NCBI RefSeq assembly: GCF_040546275.1
Contig: NZ_JBEPNO010000020.1
Location: forward strand, 1-64,000
DNA length: 64,000 nucleotides
Origin: Nakamurella sp040546275
GTDB lineage: Bacteria > Actinomycetota > Actinomycetes > Mycobacteriales > Nakamurellaceae
Reading direction: 5' to 3'
A model generated the notes under the pieces. That model had not been told where the DNA came from. It saw nothing but the letters and a program-made list of their open reading frames with translations, and did no database searches. Shown piece after piece: positions 7,828 to 15,787 of the stretch; position 1 is the first letter of the stretch; the number at the start of each line of letters is the position of its first letter. Position numbers and translations under genes: made by a program.

Positions 7828-7855
7828 AGTATGCGCGCATACTACATAGGGTCAA
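7828..7855 (-). promoter_or_regulatory. Promoter with 16-base palindromic MarR-type operator
   Basis: Minus-strand TTGACC (7855-7850), a 16-base spacer and CATACT (7833-7828). A perfect 16-base palindrome, AGTATGCGCGCATACT (7828-7843), covers the -10 box and part of the spacer, so a bound repressor would block polymerase. It also lies 38 bases before the divergent gene at 7882. Confidence 0.75.
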
Positions 7856-7881
7856 GACCCGCACGTGGAAACATCGGGCTC

Positions 7882-8445
7882 GTGGACGACAACTTCGCCA
7901 AGGCCTACCTCAAGGACGACCTGCAGTGGGTCCGTCAATCTTTGATCAGCACGCTCGATGGGCTGTCCGAGTACGACGTGCGACGCACGCTGACCGGAAC
8001 GGGAACGAATCTGCTCGGCCTGGTCAAGCACCTGACATTGTCCGAGTCCGTCTACCTCGGCGACGTCTTCGGCCGGCCGTTCCCCGAGCCGCATCCTCGG
8101 TTCGACGAGCCCGGCTTCCGCAACCGCGACTGGATGTGGGCCAGGGAGCACGAGACACGCGCTGAGATCATCGGCGCCTACCAACGTGTCTGGCTGCACT
8201 CGGACGCGACCATCCAGGCGCTGCCGATCGACGCCGGGGCGCGTGTTCCCTGGTGGCCGCAGCCGGACGTCACGCTGTTCAACGTGATGATCCACGTCCT
8301 CACCGAGACCAACCGGCACGCCGGCCACGCCGACATCCTGCGCGAGCAACTGATCGACGCGGCCGGAACCGCCTCCGCAAACGACGGCAACTGGCGCGAG
8401 CATCGCGCACGAGTCGAGCAGGCCGCCGTCCGCGCCAGTCGCTGA
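7882..8445 (+). CDS. DinB/DUF664-family protein
   Basis: 187 residues of the DinB-like four-helix fold. The pattern is typical of DUF664: LTGTGTNLLGLVKHLTLSESVYLGDVFG near residues 35-60, then a histidine-bearing helix NVMIHVLTETNRHAGHADILRE near the C-terminus. The three histidines (in KHLTL, MIHVL and GHADI) usually form a divalent metal site. GTG at 7882 is chosen; an in-frame ATG at 7831 lies inside the palindromic operator and is unlikely. Proteins of this family include mycothiol- or bacillithiol-dependent transferases, but the reaction here is unknown. Confidence 0.8.
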   Translation: MDDNFAKAYLKDDLQWVRQSLISTLDGLSEYDVRRTLTGTGTNLLGLVKHLTLSESVYLGDVFGRPFPEPHPRFDEPGFRNRDWMWAREHETRAEIIGAYQRVWLHSDATIQALPIDAGARVPWWPQPDVTLFNVMIHVLTETNRHAGHADILREQLIDAAGTASANDGNWREHRARVEQAAVRASR

Positions 8446-8522
8446 CGCCCCTGAGTGAGCTCATGCACCGCGAGTACACGAACGGGCGGGCACCGGTGGG
8501 GACCGGTACCCGCCCGACTGCG

Positions 8523-8607
8523 CGGAGGCGACAGGATTCGAACCTGCGAGGCTTTTACACCCGACCGCTTTCAAGGCGGTTTCCTTAGGCCACTCGGACA
8601 CGCCTCC
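8523..8607 (-). tRNA. tRNA-Ser (TGA)
   Basis: An 85-base class II tRNA on the minus strand. The acceptor is GGAGGCG/CGCCTCC, the anticodon loop CTTGAAA (TGA) lies between ACCGC and GCGGT, a long variable arm follows, and the T arm is GCAGG-TTCGAAT-CCTGT. The discriminator is G. Confidence 0.97.
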
Positions 8608-8662
8608 GTCGTCGAGTTTAGGGCGATCCTGATCACCGGCCAAACGCTCCGGTCCCCACGGA

Positions 8663-9394
8663 TCAGCGGAGACGGCGCGGCTCGATGATGGTCTCGACTG
8701 CGTTGCCGTCGGCGCCTCGTTGTACCTCGTAGGCGAGGCAGTCGGGTCGGTCTGCGACGGCCTCCACCAGATCCGTGCCGGAGTAGACGAGGCCCACTCC
8801 GTCATCGGTGGCATAGCCGCCCGGCAGCGTGCCGTCAGCGATGAGCCGGTGGTAGAGCGGTCGCCGTTCCGGCTCGGAGTTGTAGTGCACTCCGTTGGAG
8901 AAGGGCAGGAATCCGAGGCCGTTCGTCACCGGGCGGAGCTGGGGCCCGAAGGAGTCGGTGGTTCCGCCGAGATGCCAGCAGAGCGAGCCGGCCGACACTC
9001 CGCCGAGCACCACGCCGGCCTGCCACGCCTGCCGGAGGTGGTTGTCCCATCCGTGCAGCCGCCAAAGGGCGAGCAGATTGGCCACGGAACCGCCGCCGAC
9101 CCAGATGACGTCCTGGGACAACAGGTGACCCAGGACGTCGTCGATGTTGGGCATGGTGAAGAGCTCGAGATGCGATGGCCGGAACCGCTCCGACAACGCC
9201 GAGTAGACGCTGCTGATCTGGGCGGCCGAGTCTCCACCGGCGGTTCCGATGAAGCAGACCTTCGGAGTTCCGGTCGCGCCGGACAGGTCGGCAGCCAGGT
9301 CGAACACCGGGCCGGCATCGCAGTCGTCGCGATCGCGGCCCCGGGAATCGAGACCGATCGAGGTGGCGACGATCGTCGGCGTGTCAGCGGCCAT
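8663..9394 (-). CDS. Peptidase E-like (S51) dipeptidase
   Basis: 243 residues of the class-I-glutamine-amidotransferase-like fold used by peptidase E. The nucleophile elbow is GVSAGSLCWHLGG with the serine in SAGS, preceded by the oxyanion-side VIWVGGGSVANLLALW. Downstream comes the GLGFLPFSNGVHYN motif, whose histidine is the likely catalytic partner. Family enzymes cleave Asp-X dipeptides or cyanophycin dipeptides in the cytoplasm. It is the downstream neighbour of a DDN-like gene, 27 bases away on the same strand. Substrate specificity cannot be read from the sequence. Confidence 0.87.
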   Translation of the reverse strand: MAADTPTIVATSIGLDSRGRDRDDCDAGPVFDLAADLSGATGTPKVCFIGTAGGDSAAQISSVYSALSERFRPSHLELFTMPNIDDVLGHLLSQDVIWVGGGSVANLLALWRLHGWDNHLRQAWQAGVVLGGVSAGSLCWHLGGTTDSFGPQLRPVTNGLGFLPFSNGVHYNSEPERRPLYHRLIADGTLPGGYATDDGVGLVYSGTDLVEAVADRPDCLAYEVQRGADGNAVETIIEPRRLR

Positions 9395-9421
9395 CAGGGT
9401 CGGGCCTCTAGGAGCGGGTCG

Positions 9422-9859
9422 TCACGACTGGGGCTCGAGGACGAACAGCGGAATGACCCGATCCGTCTTCTTCTTGTAGTCGGCGTAGTCCGGGTATGCG
9501 GCGACGGCCCGCTCCCACCACTCGTCGTACTCGGCCCCGGTGACCTCCCGGGCCGTCATCGCAAACGTCTGCTCGCCGTCACGCAGATCGAGATCCGGGT
9601 GCGCCTTGAGGTTGTTGTACCAGACGGGATTTTTCGGGGCGCCGCCGAGAGAGGCGACGGCTGCGTACTTCCCGTCGTGTTCGACCCGCATCAGCGGGAC
9701 CTTGCGGACGAGTCCGGTCTTCACGCCGATGGTGGTCAGGATGATCACCGGCATCCCCCGCAGATCGGCTGCGGCCTTGCCGTTCGAGCCTTCGTAGGCC
9801 TCGACCTGGTCCCGGACCCACTTGGCCGGGCTGGGTGCGTATTCTCCGTCAACTGGCAT
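9422..9859 (-). CDS. F420-type nitroreductase (DDN family)
   Basis: A 145-residue split-barrel protein of the deazaflavin (F420)-dependent nitroreductase/DDN family. Visible signatures are LRGMPVIILTTIGVKTGLVRKVPLMRV (about 34-60), then GKYAAVASLGGAPKNPVWYNNLKAHPDL (about 63-90), and TAREVTGAEYDEWWERAVAAYPDYADY towards the end. The length matches the family. Such proteins reduce quinones or nitro compounds, or act in lipid redox, in F420-producing Actinobacteria. It probably shares a transcript with peptidase E. Confidence 0.88.
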   Translation of the reverse strand: MPVDGEYAPSPAKWVRDQVEAYEGSNGKAAADLRGMPVIILTTIGVKTGLVRKVPLMRVEHDGKYAAVASLGGAPKNPVWYNNLKAHPDLDLRDGEQTFAMTAREVTGAEYDEWWERAVAAYPDYADYKKKTDRVIPLFVLEPQS

Positions 9860-9934
9860 GGGTCAAGGATAGGCCGCGTCATCTCCGGGCAGGCGTGCAG
9901 CCGCTCGGGCCAGTCCCGACGATCACCGCCGGCC

Positions 9935-12619
9935 TCAGCCGACGGCCGCCCGTCCGGCCTCCAACCGCGCCACCGGCACTCGGAACGGGGAGCAGGAGAC
10001 GTAGTCGAGACCGACCCGGTGGAAGAAGTGGATGGACTCGGGATCGCCGCCGTGTTCGCCGCAGACGCCGAGCTTGAGGTTCGGCCGGGTCCGGCGGCCC
10101 TCGGTCGCGGAGATCTCCACCAGACGCCCGACGCCGTCGAGGTCGATCGACTCGAACGGCGAGACGGTGAACACGCCCTTGTCCAGATAGGCGGCGAAGA
10201 CGGCCGCCTCCACGTCGTCCCGCGAGAAGCCCCAGGTGGTCTGCGTGAGATCGTTGGTGCCGAAGGAGAAGAACTCGGCCGCCTCGGCGATGCGGTGCGA
10301 AGTCAGTGCGGCTCTTGGCAACTCGATCATGGTGCCGATCGGTACCTTCAGGTCCACCCCGGCCGCGGCGGTCACCTCGGTGAGGATGCCGTCGGTCTCG
10401 TCCCGGACCAGGTACAACTCCATCACCGACCCGACCAGCGGGACCATGATCTCGACGTGCGGGTTCTTTCCCGCCTTCGACAACGCGCAGGCGGCCTCGG
10501 CGATGGCCCGGACCTGCAGGGCGAACAGCCCAGGCGTCAGGAGCCCTAGCCGGACCCCGCGGAGCCCCAGCATCGGGTTCGACTCATGCAACCTCTCGAC
10601 CGCGGCCAGCAGCCTCACGTCCGCCGGATCGGGGGTGCCGGCGGCGGCTGCCAGGGCCACCTTGACCGACAGCTCGGTCCGGTCGGGCAGGAACTCGTGC
10701 AGTGGCGGATCCAGCAGCCTGATGGTCACCGGCAGCGGATCCATCGCCTCGAGCAGCTCGGTGAAGTCCTTGCGTTGCAGGGGTAGGAGTGCCTCGAGGG
10801 CCGCCTCGCGCGCGACGGCGCCGTCGGCCAGGATCACCCGCTCGATCAACGCCCGCCGATCGCCGAGGAACATGTGCTCGGTGCGGCACAGACCGATCCC
10901 CTGAGCTCCCAGATTCCTTGCCCGCAGGGCATCCTCGGCGGTGTCCGCGTTGGCCCGGACGTCCAGCCGTCGTCGGGAGTCGGCGTGCCGCAGCAGGCGG
11001 TCCACCGCCGTCACGAGGTCTGCCGTCTGGTCGTCGACGCCCTGGACCGCCTGCTCGAGGCCGTGTTCCAGGTAGGTCTCGACGGGCGAGGGCACCATCG
11101 GGACCTGACCGAGGAAGACCTCGCCGGTCGACCCGTCGATGGAGAGCAGATCACCTTCGTGCAGCACGATCTCGCCCACCGTCGCAGTCTTGGCCACGGC
11201 GTCGACCAGCAGGGCCTCCGCGCCACAGACGCAGGTCTTGCCCATGCCTCTGGCCACCACCGCGGCGTGGCTGGTCTTGCCGCCCCGCGCGGTGAGAATG
11301 CCATTGGCCGCGATCATGCCCTCGAGATCGTCCGGGTTGGTCTCCTTGCGCACCAACACGACCTGCTCGCCGCGGGCCGCCCAGGCCTTGGCCGTCGGCG
11401 AATCGAAGACGATCCGGCCCACGGCAGCTCCGGGCGAGGCAGCCATGGCGGTGGTCAGCAGCTTGCGTTCCGCCGAGGAGTCGAACTGCGGGAACATCAG
11501 CTGTGCCAGTTGGGCTCCGGAGACCCGCGACAACGCCTCGTCGAGGGTGATCAGTTGCTCGTCGACCAGTTGGGCGGCGATCCGGAACGCTGCGGCGGCA
11601 GTGCGTTTGCCGACCCGGGTCTGCAGCATCCACAGCTTGCCTCGTTCGATGGTGAATTCGATGTCGCACAGGTCGCGGTAATGGGTCTCCAGGCGGCGCA
11701 TCACCTTTCGGAGCTGGGAATTGGATTCCGGGTCCATCGCCGCGAGGTCGTCCAGGCTCAGCGTGTTGCGGATGCCGGCGACGACGTCCTCGCCCTGTGC
11801 GTTGGCCAGGTAGTCGCCGTAGGCACCGGTCTTGCCCGACGCGGGGTCACGGGTGAAAGCGACGCCGGTGCCGCTGGTCTCGCCGAGATTGCCGAAGACC
11901 ATGGTGCAGACGTTGACCGCGGTGCCGAGGTTCTGGGGAATCCGCTCCCGTCGCCGGTAGAGCCGGGCCCGGTCGGTGTTCCAGGAGTTGAAGACGGCAC
12001 GGATGGCCATATCCAATTGCTCCCGCGGATGCTGCGGGAATTCGTTTCCGGAATGGTCCTTGATGGCGTCCTTGAACACGACGACGAGGTCTTTCAGGTC
12101 GTCGACATCGAGGTCCAGATCGCTGTGCACGCCCTTGGCCGTCTTGGCCGCGTCGAGTCCGTCGGCGAAGACCTCGCCCGGCATGTCCAACACGGTCTTG
12201 CCGAACATCTGCAACAGCCGGCGGTAGGAATCCCAGGCGAATCGCTCGTCACCACTGACCTCGGTGAGACCCTTGACGCTGGCGTCGTTCAGCCCGATGT
12301 TGAGGACGGTCTCCATCATTCCGGGCATCGAGAACTTCGCCCCCGATCGGACGCTGACCAGCAGCGGATCGTGGCGATCGCCGAGTTGACGACCGGCGTC
12401 ATCCTCCAGGTGACGCAGGGCCATCGTCACCTGCACCCGTAATTCGCCGGGCTCGCTGCCGAGCGACAGGTATTCGCGGCAGGCGTCCGTGGTGATGGTG
12501 AAACCCGGCGGGACGGGCAGGCCCAACTTGGTCATCTCGGCAAGGTTGGCGCCCTTGCCGCCGAGCAGATCCTTCTGATCCTTGTCGCCCTCGGTGAAAT
12601 CAAAGACGTAGCGCGTCAT
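9935..12619 (-). CDS. ppdK: Pyruvate, phosphate dikinase
   Basis: 894 residues, the normal length. The N-terminal ATP-grasp domain begins YVFDFTEGDKDQKDLLGGKGANLAEM. The swivelling phosphohistidine domain has TARGGKTSHAAVVARG with the catalytic His near residue 451. The C-terminal PEP/pyruvate TIM barrel ends with GVCGEHGGDPESIHFFHRVGLDYVSCSPFRV. It interconverts ATP + Pi + pyruvate and AMP + PPi + PEP. The start ATG is preceded by AAGGAG. It is transcribed alone and divergent from the spermidine-synthase-like gene. Next to a rhamnose locus that yields lactate/pyruvate it could feed gluconeogenesis, which is an inference. Confidence 0.97.
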   Translation of the reverse strand: MTRYVFDFTEGDKDQKDLLGGKGANLAEMTKLGLPVPPGFTITTDACREYLSLGSEPGELRVQVTMALRHLEDDAGRQLGDRHDPLLVSVRSGAKFSMPGMMETVLNIGLNDASVKGLTEVSGDERFAWDSYRRLLQMFGKTVLDMPGEVFADGLDAAKTAKGVHSDLDLDVDDLKDLVVVFKDAIKDHSGNEFPQHPREQLDMAIRAVFNSWNTDRARLYRRRERIPQNLGTAVNVCTMVFGNLGETSGTGVAFTRDPASGKTGAYGDYLANAQGEDVVAGIRNTLSLDDLAAMDPESNSQLRKVMRRLETHYRDLCDIEFTIERGKLWMLQTRVGKRTAAAAFRIAAQLVDEQLITLDEALSRVSGAQLAQLMFPQFDSSAERKLLTTAMAASPGAAVGRIVFDSPTAKAWAARGEQVVLVRKETNPDDLEGMIAANGILTARGGKTSHAAVVARGMGKTCVCGAEALLVDAVAKTATVGEIVLHEGDLLSIDGSTGEVFLGQVPMVPSPVETYLEHGLEQAVQGVDDQTADLVTAVDRLLRHADSRRRLDVRANADTAEDALRARNLGAQGIGLCRTEHMFLGDRRALIERVILADGAVAREAALEALLPLQRKDFTELLEAMDPLPVTIRLLDPPLHEFLPDRTELSVKVALAAAAGTPDPADVRLLAAVERLHESNPMLGLRGVRLGLLTPGLFALQVRAIAEAACALSKAGKNPHVEIMVPLVGSVMELYLVRDETDGILTEVTAAAGVDLKVPIGTMIELPRAALTSHRIAEAAEFFSFGTNDLTQTTWGFSRDDVEAAVFAAYLDKGVFTVSPFESIDLDGVGRLVEISATEGRRTRPNLKLGVCGEHGGDPESIHFFHRVGLDYVSCSPFRVPVARLEAGRAAVG

Positions 12620-12814
12620 GGGGGTCTCCTTCGTCCGCGCGGCGGATGCCGTTCACTTCGCCGGTGTAGCGGCGCAGCGTTCCTGGCAGTGTGGGGCAGC
12701 GCAGGAGAACCTGCCCGACGACGCATCGATTCAGTGGGCGAGCCCACCCTCTGTTCTGCGCGGTGTGGCCTCTGACGGCGAGGTGCACCGCGTCGAGGCG
12801 GGGATGATGGGCGG

Positions 12815-13657
12815 GTGGGCAGATCGCGGGAGCGGGGCGGGCGGACGGCGAAGCCTTCGGTCCCGAAGCCCGGGGTCTACCCCATCGACTCCGGCACGGC
12901 CGAACTCGTCCAGGACCGCGACAATCCCCTCGGCTACCTGCTGCTGATCAACGGTGTGCAGAGCTCGCACATCGATCTGGGTGATCCGACCTGGCTCGAC
13001 TTCGAGTACATGCGGTGGATCGCTGCCGTCATCGGTAGTGCACTACCCGATCCGCTGAGGGTGCTGCATCTCGGCGCGGCCGCCTGTTCCCTCGCCCGCC
13101 ATCTGATCGACGGCCACCCGGGCTCGCAGCATCTTGCCGTGGACACGGACGCGGAGTTGTCCCGGCTGGTGCGTGTCTGGTTCGACCTGCCCCGCGCGCC
13201 GGCCCTGCGCATCCGGGTCGGCGATGCCCGGGAGGTGACCGAATCCCTCGCCGACGACAGTTACTCCGTCGTGGTGCGGGACGTCTTCGCCGACGCCGTC
13301 ACCCCGTTGCCGCTGACCACCGCAGAGTTCACGGCCCAGGTGCGGCGGGTGCTGCGACCGGGCGGCCTGTACCTGCTCAACTGCGGCGACCGACCCGATC
13401 TGCAGCTCAGCCGGTCGGAGGCGGCCACCGTCGGGAGCGTCTTCGAGCACGTCGGCATCGTTGCGGACCCGCCGATGCTGAAGGGCCGCCGTCGGGGCAA
13501 CGTGATCGTCATCGGATCGGATGCTTCGATTGAAAGTGCCGCCCTGGCGCGGGAACTGCTGTCCGGTGCCGTGCCCGCCCAGCTCTGGGAGGACAGACGG
13601 GTGCGTGAATTCGCCAAGGGCGCGCCGGTGCTGGTGGATGCCGCGCTGTCAGGTTGA
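12815..13657 (+). CDS. Spermidine-synthase-like methyltransferase fold protein
   Basis: 280 residues with a Rossmann SAM-type core: VLHLGAAACSLARHL (motif I, about 89-103), AVDTDAELSRLVRVWF (acidic ribose-binding loop) and DDSYSVVVRDVFADAVTP. This is the fold of spermidine synthase and related fused spermidine-synthase-like proteins. Motif I reads LGAAAC where most members have a glycine-rich LGGG. The acidic residues that bind polyamine in true SpeE are not obvious, so enzymatic polyamine synthesis is unproven. The GTG start at 12815 is the first that keeps the conserved part. It is not linked to the polyamine locus further right. Confidence 0.7.
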   Translation: MGRSRERGGRTAKPSVPKPGVYPIDSGTAELVQDRDNPLGYLLLINGVQSSHIDLGDPTWLDFEYMRWIAAVIGSALPDPLRVLHLGAAACSLARHLIDGHPGSQHLAVDTDAELSRLVRVWFDLPRAPALRIRVGDAREVTESLADDSYSVVVRDVFADAVTPLPLTTAEFTAQVRRVLRPGGLYLLNCGDRPDLQLSRSEAATVGSVFEHVGIVADPPMLKGRRRGNVIVIGSDASIESAALARELLSGAVPAQLWEDRRVREFAKGAPVLVDAALSG

Positions 13658-13677
13658 GCCGGGCATCGCGCCCAGAT

Positions 13678-13974
13678 TCAGCAGAACACCCAGGGCGCGT
13701 CGTGCTGTTCGACCAGCGATCGCAGCTGCCCCGCCCCGCCGTGCAGGATCAGGTCGTAGACCAGATCAGATCCCCGGGCCGCCAGGGTGACCGCGAAATC
13801 CTTTGCGTAGGGCCTTTTCAGCAATACCGAGTTGCCGGCCAGCCCTGCCCGGCGGGCCGCCAGGTCGGCAGTCGCCGACGCCGCGTCCTGATAGCGGGCA
13901 TGAACGATGGCGCGGCCGTCATCGGGCACTGCGACCGCCGAGGCCACGACGGCCTCCAAAGGATGCGCCGCCAA
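13678..13974 (-). CDS. Small conserved-looking protein, start uncertain
   Basis: A 98-residue frame with convincing protein character (AIVHARYQDAASATADLAARR and LLKRPYAKDFAVTLAARGSDLVYDLILHGG). The only usual start is a TTG at 13974. Coding quality continues upstream without a usual start codon as TTTEARKKLEKLLAAHP, back to a stop near 14075, so the native 5' end may be damaged or use CTG. It is convergent with the spermidine-synthase-like gene. The function is not recognised. Confidence 0.45.
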   Translation of the reverse strand: MAAHPLEAVVASAVAVPDDGRAIVHARYQDAASATADLAARRAGLAGNSVLLKRPYAKDFAVTLAARGSDLVYDLILHGGAGQLRSLVEQHDAPWVFC

Positions 13975-14154
13975 CAGTTTCTCGAGCTTCTTCCTGGCCT
14001 CGGTGGTGGTGTCGCCGAGGGTGTCCGCCCGATCGACTGGATCGGCGTCTGCCCTACATGCCAGTCGGGCCTGCGAACCTCACAAAGCACTACTAGGCGA
14101 CCGGCCGATCGGGCGGGCCGGATTACCCAACCCGATCGTGCGGGCGACATCAGC

Positions 14155-15054
14155 TCACGGCAGCAGGACCCACCGGCCGCGCTGTCCGCCCTTCTGGACG
14201 TTGGCCTGCGCCTGGGCGGCGTCGGCCAGCGGGAGGGTGCCTGCCACGCGCACCGCGAGATCACCGGTGGCTGCCATCTTCAGCAGCTCGGCCAGCCGCG
14301 CGCCGTCGTGGTGGCTGGAGACAGCCGTGACGGTGATCCCGCGCTGTTCCGGTGGCGTGGCGCCTGGGGTGACTCCGACATAGGAGCCGCCGTCGCGAAC
14401 CGTGTCGAGCGCCGGGTTCCCGAGGCCCGCGGCGTCCAGGACCGTATCGAACCGTGGTGCGTCGGGGAGATCGGTGATGATCTCGTCGGCACCGGCCTGC
14501 CGCAGGAACTCGGTGTCTGCCTGACGCGCGTGCGCCGTCGTCCGCCAACCGTTTTTCCTTGCCAACGTGACGGCGAACCCACCGACGGCACCGGCCGCAC
14601 CCGTGATGAGCAGGTTGTTCGCAGACTCCGGCGTGATCAGGTCCAGCGCCTGCGCCGCGGTCAGGGCGTTCAGCGGGATGGTGGCGGCGTCGATCGCGAT
14701 GAGCCCGTCCGGAATCCGGGCGACGGCTGCCGCCGGGACGAGCGCGTAGTCGGCGTAGGCCCTCGGTGGGATGTCAAAACCGGACAACACGGCGGCGACC
14801 CGATCGCCCACCCTGATGTCCTGGACGTCGGGACCGATGCTGTCGACCGTTCCGGCCAGGTCCCAGCCGAGGCCGGTGGTGGCACCCGCGGCGATCATCC
14901 CGGCTTGGTGGAACACGCCGAGGCGGGTGCCGATGTCGACGGGGTTCACCGCCGCAGCCTCGATCCTGACCAGTACCTGGCCGGGACCGATTGCTGGGAG
15001 CGGTATTTCGATGATGTGCAGGTCGTTCTGACCTGTGGTGACGATGGCGCGCAT
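14155..15054 (-). CDS. NADP-dependent quinone oxidoreductase-like MDR protein
   Basis: 299 residues of the medium-chain dehydrogenase/reductase family, zinc-free quinone oxidoreductase type. The GroES-like N-domain is MRAIVTTGQNDLHIIEIPLP...VNPVDIGTRLG; the coenzyme domain is NNLLITGAAGAVGGFAVTLARKNG. No zinc cysteine ligands are seen. The start at 15054 is supported by AGAGAGGA upstream. It is divergent from the HxlR regulator at 15255 over 200 bases, the usual arrangement for HxlR-controlled redox genes responding to electrophiles or quinones. Confidence 0.85.
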   Translation of the reverse strand: MRAIVTTGQNDLHIIEIPLPAIGPGQVLVRIEAAAVNPVDIGTRLGVFHQAGMIAAGATTGLGWDLAGTVDSIGPDVQDIRVGDRVAAVLSGFDIPPRAYADYALVPAAAVARIPDGLIAIDAATIPLNALTAAQALDLITPESANNLLITGAAGAVGGFAVTLARKNGWRTTAHARQADTEFLRQAGADEIITDLPDAPRFDTVLDAAGLGNPALDTVRDGGSYVGVTPGATPPEQRGITVTAVSSHHDGARLAELLKMAATGDLAVRVAGTLPLADAAQAQANVQKGGQRGRWVLLP

Positions 15055-15254
15055 GGCGGCGATCCTCTCTGCTGTCGCTTCCGGGCCCTGGGGGACCCTT
15101 GTGGTCCCGTGGTGGGGCCTTGCGAACACCAGCCTCCCTATGGCACTCTCCTTTGGGAAGTAGGCACCTGTGAGTGCGTAGCTCTACGTCGTGTGCGCTT
15201 TCAGTGTCGCGGGTGCTGACGAGTCGCGTCTGTTCGCTAGCCGGAAGAAGACAG

Positions 15255-15665
15255 ATGACCACCCAGACAGCTGCCCAGAGCCGCGCCGCGGCCAAACAGT
15301 CCTACGACGCGTACCTCTCGTCGTGCCCGAGCCGAAACCTGTTGGACCGCATCAGCGACAAGTGGGTGTCACTGGTGCTCGTCGCGCTGGGCGAGTCCGA
15401 CCGGCGGTATTCCGAACTGGCCCGCCAGCTTGCCGGGGTGAGCCAGAAGATGCTCACCCAGACGCTACGCACGTTGGAGCGCGACGGCCTGATCTCCCGG
15501 GTCATGACGCTCTCCGTCCCGGTGCGCGTCGACTACTCGCTCACCCCGCTCGGAGTCTCCCTACTGCCGATCCTCGCGGCGGTGAAGGACTGGGCCGAGG
15601 AGCACATGGACCAGGTCATCGCCGCCCGCGACGACTACGACACCGCCGACCCGCCCCGCTCCTGA
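15255..15665 (+). CDS. HxlR-family transcriptional regulator
   Basis: 136 residues with the HxlR winged helix: SCPSRNLLDRISDKWVSLVLVALGESDRRYSELARQLAGVSQKMLTQTLRTLERDGLISR. The first cysteine of this segment (near residue 21) is the position used by redox-sensing members. The ATG at 15255 starts just before the conserved part. It is divergent from the oxidoreductase gene, which it probably controls together with itself. A hairpin repeat just downstream (15682-15765) separates it from the convergent rhamnose operon. Confidence 0.88.
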   Translation: MTTQTAAQSRAAAKQSYDAYLSSCPSRNLLDRISDKWVSLVLVALGESDRRYSELARQLAGVSQKMLTQTLRTLERDGLISRVMTLSVPVRVDYSLTPLGVSLLPILAAVKDWAEEHMDQVIAARDDYDTADPPRS

Positions 15666-15681
15666 CGGCTGGGCCCTGCCG

Positions 15682-15765
15682 CGCATACCGAAGTGACCGA
15701 ATTCGGCCGGAAAACGCGAAACGTGGGGACTTCGGTATGCGCCGGGCATTCCTGTATGCGCCGAC
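15682..15765. repeat. Intergenic hairpin repeat, family B copy 1
   Basis: The arms GCGCATACCGAAGT (15682-15695) and ACTTCGGTATGCGC (15730-15743) pair perfectly over 14 bases. They are followed by a tail ending in CCTGTATGCGCCGA that repeats part of the right arm. A second copy lies at 43482-43565 with about 30 identical bases in the tail and compensatory arm changes. It lies between convergent genes, so it may also terminate both transcripts. Confidence 0.85.
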
Positions 15766-15787
15766 ACGGGGCACCTGGGGTGCGGCT

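Noticed and set aside
8720..12442. Long plus-strand frames opposite peptidase E and ppdK
   Set aside because: Antisense shadows of well-identified enzymes; no family character of their own.
12815..13657. Naming this gene speE and linking it to the polyamine locus
   Set aside because: It has the spermidine-synthase fold, but motif I is altered, polyamine-binding acidic residues are not evident, and it lies 30 kb from the polyamine genes.
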